Of a stretch of DNA of 64,000 nucleotides, positions 17,134 to 25,917 are shown piece by piece. Source of the DNA: Deltaproteobacteria bacterium. GTDB lineage: Bacteria; Desulfobacterota; Binatia; HRBIN30; JACQVA1. The translations under genes were made by a program, and so were the position numbers. The DNA lies in assembly GCA_016178705.1 (NCBI GenBank), contig JACOST010000009.1, positions 186,001 through 250,000 on the forward strand. The letters are read 5' to 3'. The notes under the pieces are model-generated. The model did not search any database. It was not told the DNA's origin and was given only the letters and a program-made list of their open reading frames with translations. Position 1 is the stretch's first letter; the number at the start of each line of letters is the position of its first letter.

Positions 17134-18791
17134 GCCAGGTACCCCAACGCCTGCAGCCGGCGTTCGATCGTTCGTTCTTCATCTGACGTGTATGCATGCT
17201 CGCTCTCGATCGCGTCACTCGTTGTATACGACGCTGCCCATTCCGGTGCGCCAACACCCACCAGTGAGCGGCCATCAAAGTCGCTCGGAATCGGCACATC
17301 ACACAACGTGAGAATGGTCGGCGCCATGTCGCAGATATCGGCTGTGAGAAAACCCACCGGCCGCACCGCCCCGCTCAACACGAACAACCCATCGCGGCGA
17401 TGGCTACCGCTCATCCCGGTCAGCTTCCCCCCAGTCATCTCGGCCGTGGTAGCCACCCGCACCGGGTCGTCGCCCACGCTCAAGCGAGTCGGGAGACAGG
17501 CGTAGGAGTACCCGCCCGGCAGAGCCAACTCAACAGTTAGATCCGGGGCAAACTGCACCCATGGACCGTGATACAACTCGTCGCGGTGCCATACGTGCGC
17601 CACGATCGGCTCCCCGGAGTCAGGATCGCGCAATTCCCCTAAGGCTGCGGTGACCTCGTCACAGGTGCGATCGTACTCGCTGGAGGCAACGATGCCGAGG
17701 GTGTCGCGACCGCTCACGTTGAGCCATACGGACGGCGCATAGTTCAGTTCCTCCGAGAACGCACGCGTCTGCTTCCAATCGATGTCGGCGAATCGGCTCG
17801 CCGATTCGAGCGCATCCGCAAACCGCCCACCGCCAAGGCGGAAGCAACGCGCCTGCACGCTCGGTGGTAACCCGCGCAGAAGCCACCGCTTGCCCAGCGT
17901 CGCCGCCCGCGACGCGACGCGGCGGTCCCGCCAATGGAGCAGCCCAGCGCGGGCGAGTTGACCGTTGAGATGGACGACCGTACGCCCGACGCCGCCGAAC
18001 CCGTGATCGGAGCACACCAGCACGGTGCTCGGTTCTGCCGCATCGACTAGCTCGCCGATCGCGCGGTCGAGTGCCGCATAGACGGCCCGGATCGCACCGC
18101 CGAATTCACGTGCACCGTCAGCGTCGTGGCGCGGAGATTGTGGATCGCAGAAGCGCCAAAAATGATGCGCGACCGTGTCGGACTCACCGAACACCACCGT
18201 CGCACAGTCCCACCGCTCACGCCGCAGTTGCCGCGCGACGAATCGAGTCTTGATCGCGATCCCTTCCAGCAATCGACGCAACGCCTCGCGGTACCAATCG
18301 CGATCCACTTTGAACTCCTGGAAGTCTGCGAACGGGAAGCCGCCGTTCGCGGCGACTTCTTGCGCCAGTTCCGGCGGATGAACGAAGGACGCGTCGGCGC
18401 GCGTGGTCACGGGGGTATCGAAGCCGCTGACCATCTGCCCATTGATCGGCTCCGGCGGATACGTTCCCGGGACTCCGAACACGGCCACGCGGCGCCCCGC
18501 AGCGCTCAGTCTGCTCCAGACCGTTGGCACTTTGCGAAAACTCCCGTTGATGAACTGCACCCTGTACGCACCCGCCACTCGTCGGGTGAAATCAAAGATG
18601 CCGTGGCGTCCCGGGTTCACCCCGGTCATGAAGGTCGTCCACGCCGGAAACGTGGCCGGCGGCATCGTCGAGCGGAGCGGCCCCCACGCGCCCTGGGCCA
18701 ACAGTCGCTGCAGATGCGGCAACTCTCCCGTCTCCGCCCAGGGGCGGGCAAGATCGAGCGACGCTCCGTCAAGACCGACGATCAACAGCAT
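17130..18791 (-). CDS. Alkaline-phosphatase-superfamily phosphodiesterase/pyrophosphatase
   Basis: A 553-residue type I phosphodiesterase/nucleotide pyrophosphatase fold. The metal site is seen in IVGLDGASLDL and the nucleophile Thr in PPATFPAWTTFMTG, with later metal ligands in VFGESDTVAHHFW and CSDHGFGG. No signal peptide is evident. I start it at the ATG at 18791 because MLLIVGLDGAS matches the family start; an in-frame start at 18821 would add ten unrelated residues. It overlaps the sulfatase-fold gene by 23 bp. Such enzymes recur in exopolysaccharide loci, where they may attach or remove phospho-groups or recycle lipid carriers; the role here is unproven. Confidence 0.85.
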   Translation of the reverse strand: MLLIVGLDGASLDLARPWAETGELPHLQRLLAQGAWGPLRSTMPPATFPAWTTFMTGVNPGRHGIFDFTRRVAGAYRVQFINGSFRKVPTVWSRLSAAGRRVAVFGVPGTYPPEPINGQMVSGFDTPVTTRADASFVHPPELAQEVAANGGFPFADFQEFKVDRDWYREALRRLLEGIAIKTRFVARQLRRERWDCATVVFGESDTVAHHFWRFCDPQSPRHDADGAREFGGAIRAVYAALDRAIGELVDAAEPSTVLVCSDHGFGGVGRTVVHLNGQLARAGLLHWRDRRVASRAATLGKRWLLRGLPPSVQARCFRLGGGRFADALESASRFADIDWKQTRAFSEELNYAPSVWLNVSGRDTLGIVASSEYDRTCDEVTAALGELRDPDSGEPIVAHVWHRDELYHGPWVQFAPDLTVELALPGGYSYACLPTRLSVGDDPVRVATTAEMTGGKLTGMSGSHRRDGLFVLSGAVRPVGFLTADICDMAPTILTLCDVPIPSDFDGRSLVGVGAPEWAASYTTSDAIESEHAYTSDEERTIERRLQALGYLA

Positions 18792-20622
18792 TCGCTGGTC
18801 CCTCGATCGGCTGCAGCGCATGACCGGTCGCGATCCGAGCGCGCGCCGCCGCCAGCTGCTGCAGCAGCGCGCTCGTAAGCTCCGGTTCGTTCGCCGCCCG
18901 ATCGTTCCGCTCGTGTGGATCCGAACTCACTTCGTACAGCTCCACGGGACGTAGTCCACGCGGATTCCCCGGGTTCGCTGTGATCACCTTCCAATCCCCT
19001 ACACGGAGCGACGTGAGGACGTTCCCCTCAAGGTCCTCTTCCGCGTATACCGGCCACTGGTCGAGACCATCGCGGAACAAGTCGTGCCCCATGAAAGCCT
19101 GCGGCGGCCGTGCACCCGCAGCCACCATGAGCGCGGGCGCCACATCAATGGTGCGGACCGGGTCGGTGCGACGCAACCCCGGGGTCGGCTCGTGCGCGCG
19201 CTTGACGATGAGCGGCACGTGGACTTGCTCGTCGTACAGTGTCGTGCCGTGCCACCAGCCGCCGTGCTCTTGAAATTCCTCACCGTGATCCGCAACCACG
19301 GCGATCACGCTGTTATCGTACAGGCCGCGGGAACGGAGGCGATCGAACAAGGCGCCGAGGTGCGCATCGAGGTAGGACACGTCCTCTAAGTACAAGCGAT
19401 GCATCTCGTCACGACGGGCCACCGGCGGCTCGGGGGTGCTGGCGCGCGCCACCGCGCGGCCATCGTAGGGAATTTCGAAGAATGGATCGTGCGGGTCCAT
19501 GTAATGGATCAGAAGGAAGAACGGCTGCGGCGGCGACTGCTCGATCCAAGCCGTCACGTTGTCGTCAACCACGCGCGCATCCTGGTAGTAGTTGTAAAAG
19601 TACATGCGGTCGGCACCGAAGCGCTCCCGCACTGCCCGCAGGCCCTTGTAGATGGCGAGGCGTGTCGATGAATCGGTCGCCCAGAAATAAAAATCCGGCG
19701 GCAGATAGTGATACTCGCCAAAGCCTTGCTGGAAATTGAAGATGGGCGCCACATTGATGTTGGTGACCAATCCCGCGCTCCAATAGCCCGCGGCGCTGAA
19801 GGCCTCAGCCAGTGTCAGCACGCGATCCGGGAGCATGTCCATCTTGTGGATCGCTCCGTGCTGCGACGGATATAGGCTGGTCAACAAGCTGGCGATCGAC
19901 GGACGCGTCCAACTCGCCTGCGAATAGGCCCGCTCGAATAAGACTCCGTCGCGCGCGAAGGCATCCAAGTGCGGTGTCTGCCCGGACGCACCACCGTAGG
20001 TAGTGAGCGCATCTGCACGCAGCGTATCGGTGACGATGAAGATGACGTTCGGACCGCTGGCCGTGGCCTTCGCTTGGACCGAGCTACCGGCCGCTTCGGG
20101 ACGAGAGGTGGCAAGCGCAAGCCCGACGCTGCCGGCCAACGCCAGCACGAAGATCGCGAGCACGCCCCACACCGCGACGCCGGCGTAAAGGATGCGCCCC
20201 ATTTTCGCCACCAGCCACGCGAGCACGACTCCCCCAACGCAAAGGCCTACGTGCACCGCCACACCAGTCGGCGAGACCAGGATCAGCTCCTCGTGAAATA
20301 CTCGCTGGATGATGTGGTAGCGCCCGACGATCACCGACAGAACGGCTACTGCGATCCCGACTCCAAACGAGAATCCGCGTACGCTCGACAACCGCGTCCG
20401 GCCACTCGCCGCCCCGACCAGGACGCCTGCCAACGCGAGCGCTGACCCGAGCAGCCCGTACGAAACCACCGCGTACGGCACTAGCCAGTATTCCTCCGGC
20501 TCGGCGCTGGTTGACAGAATGAGCACCACTTCACCGAGGCCAACTAGGGCGCCGCCAACCAGCCCTCCCAATATGCACGCGACTACGAACCGCGTCATCG
20601 AACTTCCGGAATCGGATGTCAC
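18769..20622 (-). CDS. Membrane-anchored sulfatase-fold hydrolase/transferase
   Basis: A 617-residue protein with about five N-terminal membrane helices (residues 10-170) followed by a sulfatase-type catalytic domain: NVIFIVTDTLRADALTTYG (metal ligands), ASWTRPSIASLLTSLYPS (nucleophile region), DPHDPFFEIPYDGRA, VIAVVADHGEEF. The CxPxR formylglycine signature of true sulfatases is absent; the nucleophile position appears to be Thr or Ser. It is therefore more likely a phospho-transferase or phosphodiesterase of the LtaS/EptA style acting in the periplasm. It is the first gene after a hairpin-rich leader and overlaps the next gene by 23 bp. Confidence 0.83.
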   Translation of the reverse strand: MTSDSGSSMTRFVVACILGGLVGGALVGLGEVVLILSTSAEPEEYWLVPYAVVSYGLLGSALALAGVLVGAASGRTRLSSVRGFSFGVGIAVAVLSVIVGRYHIIQRVFHEELILVSPTGVAVHVGLCVGGVVLAWLVAKMGRILYAGVAVWGVLAIFVLALAGSVGLALATSRPEAAGSSVQAKATASGPNVIFIVTDTLRADALTTYGGASGQTPHLDAFARDGVLFERAYSQASWTRPSIASLLTSLYPSQHGAIHKMDMLPDRVLTLAEAFSAAGYWSAGLVTNINVAPIFNFQQGFGEYHYLPPDFYFWATDSSTRLAIYKGLRAVRERFGADRMYFYNYYQDARVVDDNVTAWIEQSPPQPFFLLIHYMDPHDPFFEIPYDGRAVARASTPEPPVARRDEMHRLYLEDVSYLDAHLGALFDRLRSRGLYDNSVIAVVADHGEEFQEHGGWWHGTTLYDEQVHVPLIVKRAHEPTPGLRRTDPVRTIDVAPALMVAAGARPPQAFMGHDLFRDGLDQWPVYAEEDLEGNVLTSLRVGDWKVITANPGNPRGLRPVELYEVSSDPHERNDRAANEPELTSALLQQLAAARARIATGHALQPIEGPANAVDRRS

Positions 20623-20754
20623 ACGCCACCTTTCACCATCGAGCGCCGGATATAGCTCCGCCCATGAGGCCCGTGGGCCCTATCCCCCAAGAGCCTCTGA
20701 GGCTCCCGCGCTGGCGACCGCACGTGCGGTCACCAACATCTTCTCGCCTGCCGG
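20623..20754 (-). promoter_or_regulatory. Hairpin-rich leader between nusG-like gene and the export/glycosyl genes
   Basis: A 132-bp gap between the antiterminator gene and the rest of the operon contains three inverted repeats in a row: GGCC/GGCC around 20668-20679, GAGCCT-CTG-AGGCTC at 20691-20705, and a perfect 16-bp palindrome GACCGCACGTGCGGTC at 20716-20731. No U-run follows them, so they do not look like simple terminators. A NusG/RfaH paralogue is encoded just upstream, and such factors act on pause or ops-like hairpins in the leader of their own operon. I see no match to the E. coli ops sequence. Confidence 0.45.
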
Positions 20755-21261
20755 CTAGGCCGACACGCGATCGACAAACTCCTGCGGCAGCTCTACTCGC
20801 GTCTGCCGCCGCAACAGTTCCATCAAAATGCGCACGCGCCCACGGCCACTCACCGGCGTCTCGATCACGCCTTCCAGCCCCGCCAGCGGACCATACTTCA
20901 CTCGGACGCGCTGGCCCTCGTGAAACACGGGAAAGGCGTGGATGAGGCCGTCCGCGCTGGCACGCGCGCGCAGATACTCAACCGCACTATCCTCAAGCGG
21001 ACACGGGGTGCTGCCAAACGCGACGAATTTGCTAACGCCGGGAGACCACACTACATCGAAGTACTGCGTGTCGAGGTTGATGCAGACCATCAAGTAGCCT
21101 GGGAACAGCGGCGCCACGACCGGATGGATGCCGGCGCGCGCGGGCTCGCAGATGCGCGGCAAGAAGGTCTGCACACCCCGCCGGGAGAGCTGCCACTCGG
21201 CATACTGCTCGCGCCGCACCTTCGTGCGCACCACAAACCACTGGGCGAGATCGGACGGCAT
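20755..21261 (-). CDS. NusG/RfaH-family transcription antitermination factor
   Basis: A 168-residue NusG paralogue. The NGN domain is clear: WFVVRTKVRREQYAEWQLSR, TFLPRICEP, APLFPGYLMVCINL, VWSPGVSKFVAFG. A C-terminal KOW motif follows (FHEGQRVRVKYGPLAGLEGVI). It ends ELPQEFVDRV. Placement at the head of a 20-kb polysaccharide operon is typical for specialised NusG proteins (RfaH, UpxY, LoaP types) that let RNA polymerase read through long operons. It follows the ATPase gene by 9 bp and precedes the hairpin-rich leader. Confidence 0.9.
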   Translation of the reverse strand: MPSDLAQWFVVRTKVRREQYAEWQLSRRGVQTFLPRICEPARAGIHPVVAPLFPGYLMVCINLDTQYFDVVWSPGVSKFVAFGSTPCPLEDSAVEYLRARASADGLIHAFPVFHEGQRVRVKYGPLAGLEGVIETPVSGRGRVRILMELLRRQTRVELPQEFVDRVSA

Positions 21262-21270
21262 AGTGGAATC

Positions 21271-23328
21271 CTAGTGCACGAGCATTGCCATGCGACTGTC
21301 TTCACGGAAGAGACGTTGGACATCGCGACTCGCCGACACAGCCGCCGCCCGATCAGCGAAGCCGTCGATCAGGACTCGGAACACCGGATGGCGCGCGCTC
21401 AACGCGCCCTTGACGACTCGGCTGTGCTGTCCACGCGCACGCAGGGCAGCGTCGAGCGCGGCGGCCCGCGTTGGCTGCGCGGTCGAATAGACCAACACGG
21501 CAAAGCGGCGGTCGCCGTATGTAACCACCGAGCTTTCGCTCAAGTCGGGCAGCTGCAGCGTCTGCCCAACGGAGATCACGTTCACGTCGTGCAACTCCGG
21601 ATTGGCCAGCTTGAGCAGGTCGAGAATCGTCTGATTGGATTGGCCATATTTGCGCATTGCGATGCGCGAGATCGAATCGCCCGATTGCACAACGACGCGT
21701 TCGAACTGATTGGCGGCCAAGCGGATCTCCTCCGCAGGAACGGCGGTTGCGCCTGCGTCGGCACCCTCATCGATCGTCGTCACCATCGCTCTCGGCGCCG
21801 GCGCGACGGGCATTACGTCTTCGGCGTCCGCCCACAACGTCTTCGGATCCGCAGGCGCTAGTCTGGGTCCGCTCGCCACTGCCACGGGCGCCTTCGGCGC
21901 GGCCGGTTCGACAACCTTGACGACGGGCTCCGCTCCGTGCACTGGAGGCTCTGCGGGGCGCGCCACGGGCTCCGGCACGCGCTTGACCGGCTCGGCTACG
22001 CGCGGCGCCGGCTCGGCCGCGTACGCCATCGGTTCAACAACGTTCGCAGGCCCAGACCCACTGCGGTTGTGTTCGATCACGGCGGCCGGTACCTTGGCGC
22101 CCGCCAGACGCTCCGGCGGCATCGGGGCGATCTCGGCATCCGAACGCGGGCCGAGGGCCGGCGCCGGATCCGCAGGGGGCGGGACTTCCTGCGGCCGCAT
22201 CGCTGGCAGCGGTGCAGCCGCTTCACCACGTGGCGGCTCGGCCCGCACCGACTCCGCCTCGCGGGGCACTTGCAACGACCCCGGGCGAATGACCTCGGCC
22301 GGTCGCGCAAGGGCGGCGGCTGGCTCCTGTGGAGTCGCCGGCTGCTCCACGGCGGGGCGTTGCAGCATGCTGCGCCCGACCGACAACAGGCCAATCAGGA
22401 TCGCACCCAAGACTAGGGCGATCAGGCCAAGCCGTGCCCGCGGCCGCTCCGTGGTCATTGCCGGCACAGCCACCGTCACCGGGCCCTCTTTCCGAGGTAC
22501 TTCCGTGGGCACCACGGTCTCCTGCAACGGCATCAGGTCCGCCGCTGCTTCGGAGATCACATCGCCGGCGATACGCTTCTTGCCGAGTGCGTAACCGATC
22601 ACCAGCGCGTTGTCGCAGACCACGTTGATCAGTCGCGGGATGCCGCGCGAGAATCGATAGATCTGCTCCTCGGCATCGCGTGTAAACAGCTTCAGATCGC
22701 TGCATCCAACTGCGTGCAAGCGGTACTGAACGTACTCACTGAGCTCCTCACGCGAGAGCGGCAGCAGCCGGCAGCTCACGGCGATGCGCTGCCGCAACTG
22801 GCGCAGCGCCGGGTTGCTGAGTTTGTCACCCAACTCGGGCTGACCCGACAGAACAATCTGCAGGATTTTTTCCTTGGCGGTCTCCAGATTGGAGAGCAGC
22901 CGCAGATCCTCGAGCACGGTGTAGTCGAGATCCTGCGCCTCGTCGATCAGCAGCGCCACGTTACCACCGCCGCGCAGTTGCTCGAGGAGAAACGTGTTGA
23001 GGCGCTGGAGCATATAGAGCTTCTTACCGTTGTGAATAGGCAGATCGAATTCGGCGAAAACGTATTCGAGTATCTCCTCGAAGGTCACGTGGGTATTGAA
23101 GATGAACACCGTGCGCGTCTTCTGATCGAAGTCATCCATCAGGCGCTTAAGCAGGGTCGTCTTGCCGGTACCGGCTTCGCCGATGAGGGTAATGAACCCC
23201 TTGCGCTGCACGATGCCGTACTGAAGGGCCGCCAATGCCTCGCGGTAGCGGGCATTGAGATAGAGGCACTTCGGATCCGGGGTCACGTTGAACGGCCGCT
23301 CCGTCATCTGGTAGAAATCGCAGTACAT
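21271..23328 (-). CDS. ExeA-like AAA ATPase with transmembrane, LysM and SPOR domains
   Basis: A 685-residue protein. Residues 1-270 are a general-secretion ExeA-type AAA ATPase (start MYCDFYQMTERPFNVTPDP; Walker A IGEAGTGKTTLL; Walker B ALLIDEAQDL), like the ATPase found with XrtA exopolysaccharide systems. A single helix (LIALVLGAILIGLLSV) near residue 310 is followed by a Pro/Glu/Ala-rich linker of roughly 200 residues, a LysM domain (VVQSGDSISRIAMRKYGQSNQTI) and a C-terminal SPOR-like domain. It likely couples ATP hydrolysis to peptidoglycan or the export apparatus. It is the first gene of the operon, 25 bp from the sigma-54 promoter. No exosortase gene is seen in the window. Confidence 0.88.
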   Translation of the reverse strand: MYCDFYQMTERPFNVTPDPKCLYLNARYREALAALQYGIVQRKGFITLIGEAGTGKTTLLKRLMDDFDQKTRTVFIFNTHVTFEEILEYVFAEFDLPIHNGKKLYMLQRLNTFLLEQLRGGGNVALLIDEAQDLDYTVLEDLRLLSNLETAKEKILQIVLSGQPELGDKLSNPALRQLRQRIAVSCRLLPLSREELSEYVQYRLHAVGCSDLKLFTRDAEEQIYRFSRGIPRLINVVCDNALVIGYALGKKRIAGDVISEAAADLMPLQETVVPTEVPRKEGPVTVAVPAMTTERPRARLGLIALVLGAILIGLLSVGRSMLQRPAVEQPATPQEPAAALARPAEVIRPGSLQVPREAESVRAEPPRGEAAAPLPAMRPQEVPPPADPAPALGPRSDAEIAPMPPERLAGAKVPAAVIEHNRSGSGPANVVEPMAYAAEPAPRVAEPVKRVPEPVARPAEPPVHGAEPVVKVVEPAAPKAPVAVASGPRLAPADPKTLWADAEDVMPVAPAPRAMVTTIDEGADAGATAVPAEEIRLAANQFERVVVQSGDSISRIAMRKYGQSNQTILDLLKLANPELHDVNVISVGQTLQLPDLSESSVVTYGDRRFAVLVYSTAQPTRAAALDAALRARGQHSRVVKGALSARHPVFRVLIDGFADRAAAVSASRDVQRLFREDSRMAMLVH

Positions 23329-23352
23329 CGATCACCCCACTAGTTGAGTGGC

Positions 23353-23367
23353 GCAACAGCCGTGCCA
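23353..23367 (-). promoter_or_regulatory. Sigma-54 (-24/-12) promoter of the polysaccharide operon
   Basis: Read on the minus strand this is TGGCACGGCTGTTGC, matching the -24/-12 consensus TGGCACG-N4-TTGC at every fixed position, with GG and GC ten bases apart. Transcription would start near 23342, about 14 bases before the ATPase ATG at 23328, with GGGGTGA between them as a ribosome binding site. Two NtrC-type activators are encoded immediately upstream, which supports its use. Confidence 0.85.
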
Positions 23368-23420
23368 CGAGTTGATTCTGCACACGATAACGCGCACGCG
23401 CTTCTCTTGAACGTCTGCTG

Positions 23421-23454
23421 CGTCAGATGACGTGCCGAATTGCCGCGGCGATTC
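23421..23454. promoter_or_regulatory. Candidate upstream activator sites for a sigma-54 activator
   Basis: Two palindromes lie 55-90 bp upstream of the -24 element, the usual place for NtrC-type enhancer sites: CGTCA-GA-TGACG at 23421-23432 and an 18-bp near-perfect palindrome at 23437-23454 (GAATTGCCGCGGCGATTC, 16 of 18 positions symmetric). They lie between the operon promoter and the end of the response-regulator gene, which stops at 23490. Binding is inferred from position and symmetry only. Confidence 0.4.
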
Positions 23455-23489
23455 TCGCATCAACGCCAGATGCGGCAAGATCGCAACTA

Positions 23490-24893
23490 TCATGTCGGCT
23501 CCCTGCCCGTCTCGCCCCGACCGTTGCGGAACTCGCCCGCACGCAAACCATGGGCTTTGATCTTACGATGGAGCGTCGCCTGATCGACCATAGCGTGGCG
23601 AGCGCTTGGGCCAATGCCACCGTGGTAGCGCTCCAGCACGTGGGCGAGGTATTCTCGTTCCGCTCGGCGCAGAAACTCGCGCAAGGGAATTTGGAAGTCC
23701 ACGCCACCGCGTCGGCTCACCTGGGTCTCAACGTCGACCGGCACGTCCACTTCGCGAATGCTGTCGGCCTTGGCACGCAGAACCCCACGTTCGAGCACGT
23801 TCAGCAGCTCCCGCACGTTTCCCGGCCAAGAATAGCTCATGAGTTGCGCGAGCGCGCGTTCGGAAATTCGGTTGATGCCCTTTTCACGCGCGAGCGAATG
23901 GTTGCGCAGAAAGTCCGCCACCAACAGAGCAATGTCCTCCGACCGCTCGCGCAAAGGCGGCAGGTGAACCGGAACCACGTTGATGCGGTAGTAGAAATCC
24001 TCGCGCAGCTGCCCAGTCTTCACCAGCGCGGCAAGGTCACGATTGGAAGCAGCCAACACTCGCATGTCAACCGGGATCGACTTGTTACTGCCGAGCTTCT
24101 CGATCGCGCGCTCCTCAAGGACTCGCAGCAGCTTCACCTGCATAGCCAGCGGCATGCTCTCAACCTCGTCGAGAAAGAGCGTGCCACCGTTCGCCGCCTC
24201 GATCTTGCCCATGCGATCCTGCACCGCCCCAGTGAAGGCACCGCGCTCGTAGCCAAACAGTTCGCTCTCCAGCAGCGACTCGGGGAACGCGGCGCAGTTG
24301 ATGGCAACGAAGCGACCGGCGCGCCGCTTGCCCTGGAAGTGGATCGCACGTGCCACCAGTTCCTTGCCAGTGCCCGACTCGCCGGAGATCAGTACGGTTA
24401 CGCTGTTCTGCGCCAGCATCTCGATGGTCGAAAACACCTCGATCATCGCGGGGCTCCGAGTCACCATGTTGGCAAACGTGTAGCGATCGGACAGCTGCTT
24501 GCGCAGGTACTCAATCTCGTCAATCAGGCGTCGACGCTCCAGCACTTTGCCGATCGCGAGCAAGATTTCCTCGGACTCGAACGGCTTCGCGATGTAGTCG
24601 CAGGCCCCTTGTTTCATGGCCTCGACCGCGCCTCGAATACTCCCGTACCCGGTGATCATTACGACGTCTACGTTTGGCCAGCGCTCGCGGATCTCGCGCG
24701 TCAGCGCGATACCGTCGCTGCCGGGAATCTTCATGTCGACGACCGCGAGCGTAAACTCGCGCTCGGCCAAGCTCTCCAACGCCCGCGCCACGTCGGCGGC
24801 AGCGGTTACCTCGTAGGCCTGTTTGGTCAGGAGAGCGTGAAGCTGCTCGCGGATCAGCGGATCGTCATCAACGACGAGAACTTGAGGAGTCAT
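23490..24893 (-). CDS. NtrC-family sigma-54 response regulator
   Basis: A 467-residue activator. Receiver domain 1-120 (LVVDDD, phospho-Asp in LAVVDMKIPGSDG, Thr in VVMITGY, Lys in YIAKPF). Sigma-54 AAA+ domain about 140-375: Walker A ISGESGTGKELVARA, the sigma-54 contact motif GAFTGA, Walker B GGTLFLDEV, arginine region REDFYYRINVVPVHLPPLRERSEDI and WPGNVREL. The C-terminal helix-turn-helix (YHGGIGPSARHAMVDQATLHRKIKAHG) is Fis-like but lacks the usual NKTxAA pattern. The ATG at 24893 overlaps the kinase stop (ATGA). It is the best candidate activator of the promoter at 23353-23367, like PrsR of exopolysaccharide systems. Confidence 0.9.
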   Translation of the reverse strand: MTPQVLVVDDDPLIREQLHALLTKQAYEVTAAADVARALESLAEREFTLAVVDMKIPGSDGIALTREIRERWPNVDVVMITGYGSIRGAVEAMKQGACDYIAKPFESEEILLAIGKVLERRRLIDEIEYLRKQLSDRYTFANMVTRSPAMIEVFSTIEMLAQNSVTVLISGESGTGKELVARAIHFQGKRRAGRFVAINCAAFPESLLESELFGYERGAFTGAVQDRMGKIEAANGGTLFLDEVESMPLAMQVKLLRVLEERAIEKLGSNKSIPVDMRVLAASNRDLAALVKTGQLREDFYYRINVVPVHLPPLRERSEDIALLVADFLRNHSLAREKGINRISERALAQLMSYSWPGNVRELLNVLERGVLRAKADSIREVDVPVDVETQVSRRGGVDFQIPLREFLRRAEREYLAHVLERYHGGIGPSARHAMVDQATLHRKIKAHGLRAGEFRNGRGETGREPT

Positions 24894-25576
24894 GCCGCCA
24901 CCGGGAGTCGTAGAGTCCAACGCCGGTGCTCGCCGGCGCTCGTCTCCAACAACTCCCCGGCTTGCAAGTTCACCAGCTTTTCGGCCAGCGCCCAACGCAG
25001 TTGCGCGGTCGGCGAGTTGCACGGCGCAAAGTCACCCACGACGATCTCGAATTGCGCCCCGCCAACGCCGACACCCGCACTCACATTCGGGGTCCCATGG
25101 TCAAGGGACTCGCGCAGCGACTGCGCGAGCAAATGAAAAACACGCGCCAGCCTCGCGGGATCGACAACTACCGCGGCGCTCAGTTCAGTCGCCAGGGTCA
25201 CATTTAGCTTCCCTGCGCCCATCGCCTCGTCGAGGTGATGGCGGAAGCTGGCGGCCACATCTGCGGCACGCATCGCATGTCCTTCGATGACGATCGGCGC
25301 GACGTAGTCCACGAACAACTCAAGCAACGCTTGGAGTTCGCGAATCGAATCTTCCAGCGGCGACAGCGCAGGAGCACTGGCAGCGCGCATCGTACGGGCG
25401 AGATGATACAAACGCTGGAAGATGTTGCCGAATGCGTGATCGACTGTTGCCAACACATTCTGCTGCACAACGACCAAGTCGCCATCGGGATTCGCGAATG
25501 TCGCCTCGCCCGCTGCACCACGATCAGCGTCAGCGGCAGGGCCGGTGAGCGATGAGTTTCCTTCGGCTCTAATCAC
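24890..25576 (-). CDS. Degenerate histidine-kinase-like protein
   Basis: A 228-residue soluble protein with an H-box-like segment (ATVDHAFGNIFQRLYHLARTM) and a reduced ATPase-like C-terminal half (VVVDPARLARVFHLLAQSL and ALAEKLVNLQAGELLETSAGEHRRWTLRLPV). The N-box Asn and glycine-rich G boxes of HATPase domains are not recognisable. The start is taken as the GTG at 25576, preceded by ACGAGGAG; the longer in-frame extension to 25705 has no protein-like character. It is translationally coupled by ATGA to the response regulator, so it probably controls that protein, perhaps as a phosphatase or a histidine phosphotransfer partner. Confidence 0.62.
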   Translation of the reverse strand: MIRAEGNSSLTGPAADADRGAAGEATFANPDGDLVVVQQNVLATVDHAFGNIFQRLYHLARTMRAASAPALSPLEDSIRELQALLELFVDYVAPIVIEGHAMRAADVAASFRHHLDEAMGAGKLNVTLATELSAAVVVDPARLARVFHLLAQSLRESLDHGTPNVSAGVGVGGAQFEIVVGDFAPCNSPTAQLRWALAEKLVNLQAGELLETSAGEHRRWTLRLPVAA

Positions 25577-25917
25577 GTCGCTCCTCGTGGCCGGCACTTG
25601 CGAAAGAGAATATTCATACGGCCCGCATCGGCCTACGCCGAACGGTGGAAAGTCCCCCCGCGTGCCATGCGGATCGCATTGCCGGCCAGCCACTACGGTT
25701 ACCATGCGAGCTTAAACTTTTTCAAGCGAATTCTGCAATCGGTATCGCGCGCCTGCGAGCGGTCTTGCAGGGTAGCGGCATCGGGCTCTCGGCCGGATCG
25801 CATTCCCGAATGTCTAGCGGATTGGTCTCGGATTAAACGATTGACAGCCGAGGCCGAATGTCGCTAGTTAGGCCTCCAAGTTGTCAGCCACAAGTCGCCG
25901 CCCAGAGCACAGTCGGG
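25577..25917. other. Divergent intergenic region between two regulatory operons
   Basis: A 341-bp region between the start of the kinase-like gene (minus) and the hybrid regulator (plus). It contains a perfect -35 box TTGACA at 25841-25846 on the plus strand, but no good -10 at 16-18 bp. A TGG-N9-TGC stretch at 25588-25601 has wrong sigma-54 spacing. If the TTGACA is used, transcripts start after the in-frame ATG at 25858, which argues for the later start at 25918 or a GTG at 25939. No RNA gene was recognised. Confidence 0.4.

Noticed and set aside
20623-20754. Simple rho-independent terminator in the leader after the nusG-like gene
   Set aside because: The hairpins have no T-run on the transcribed strand and the operon clearly continues.
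23427-25136. 569-codon open frame on the plus strand opposite the response regulator and kinase genes
   Set aside because: It has no domain pattern, and the opposite strand encodes clear NtrC and kinase-like proteins. High GC alone leaves such frames open.
25841-25870. TTGACA at 25841 as a complete sigma-70 promoter for the hybrid regulator
   Set aside because: No acceptable -10 hexamer occurs at 16-18 bp. I note it only within the intergenic entry.
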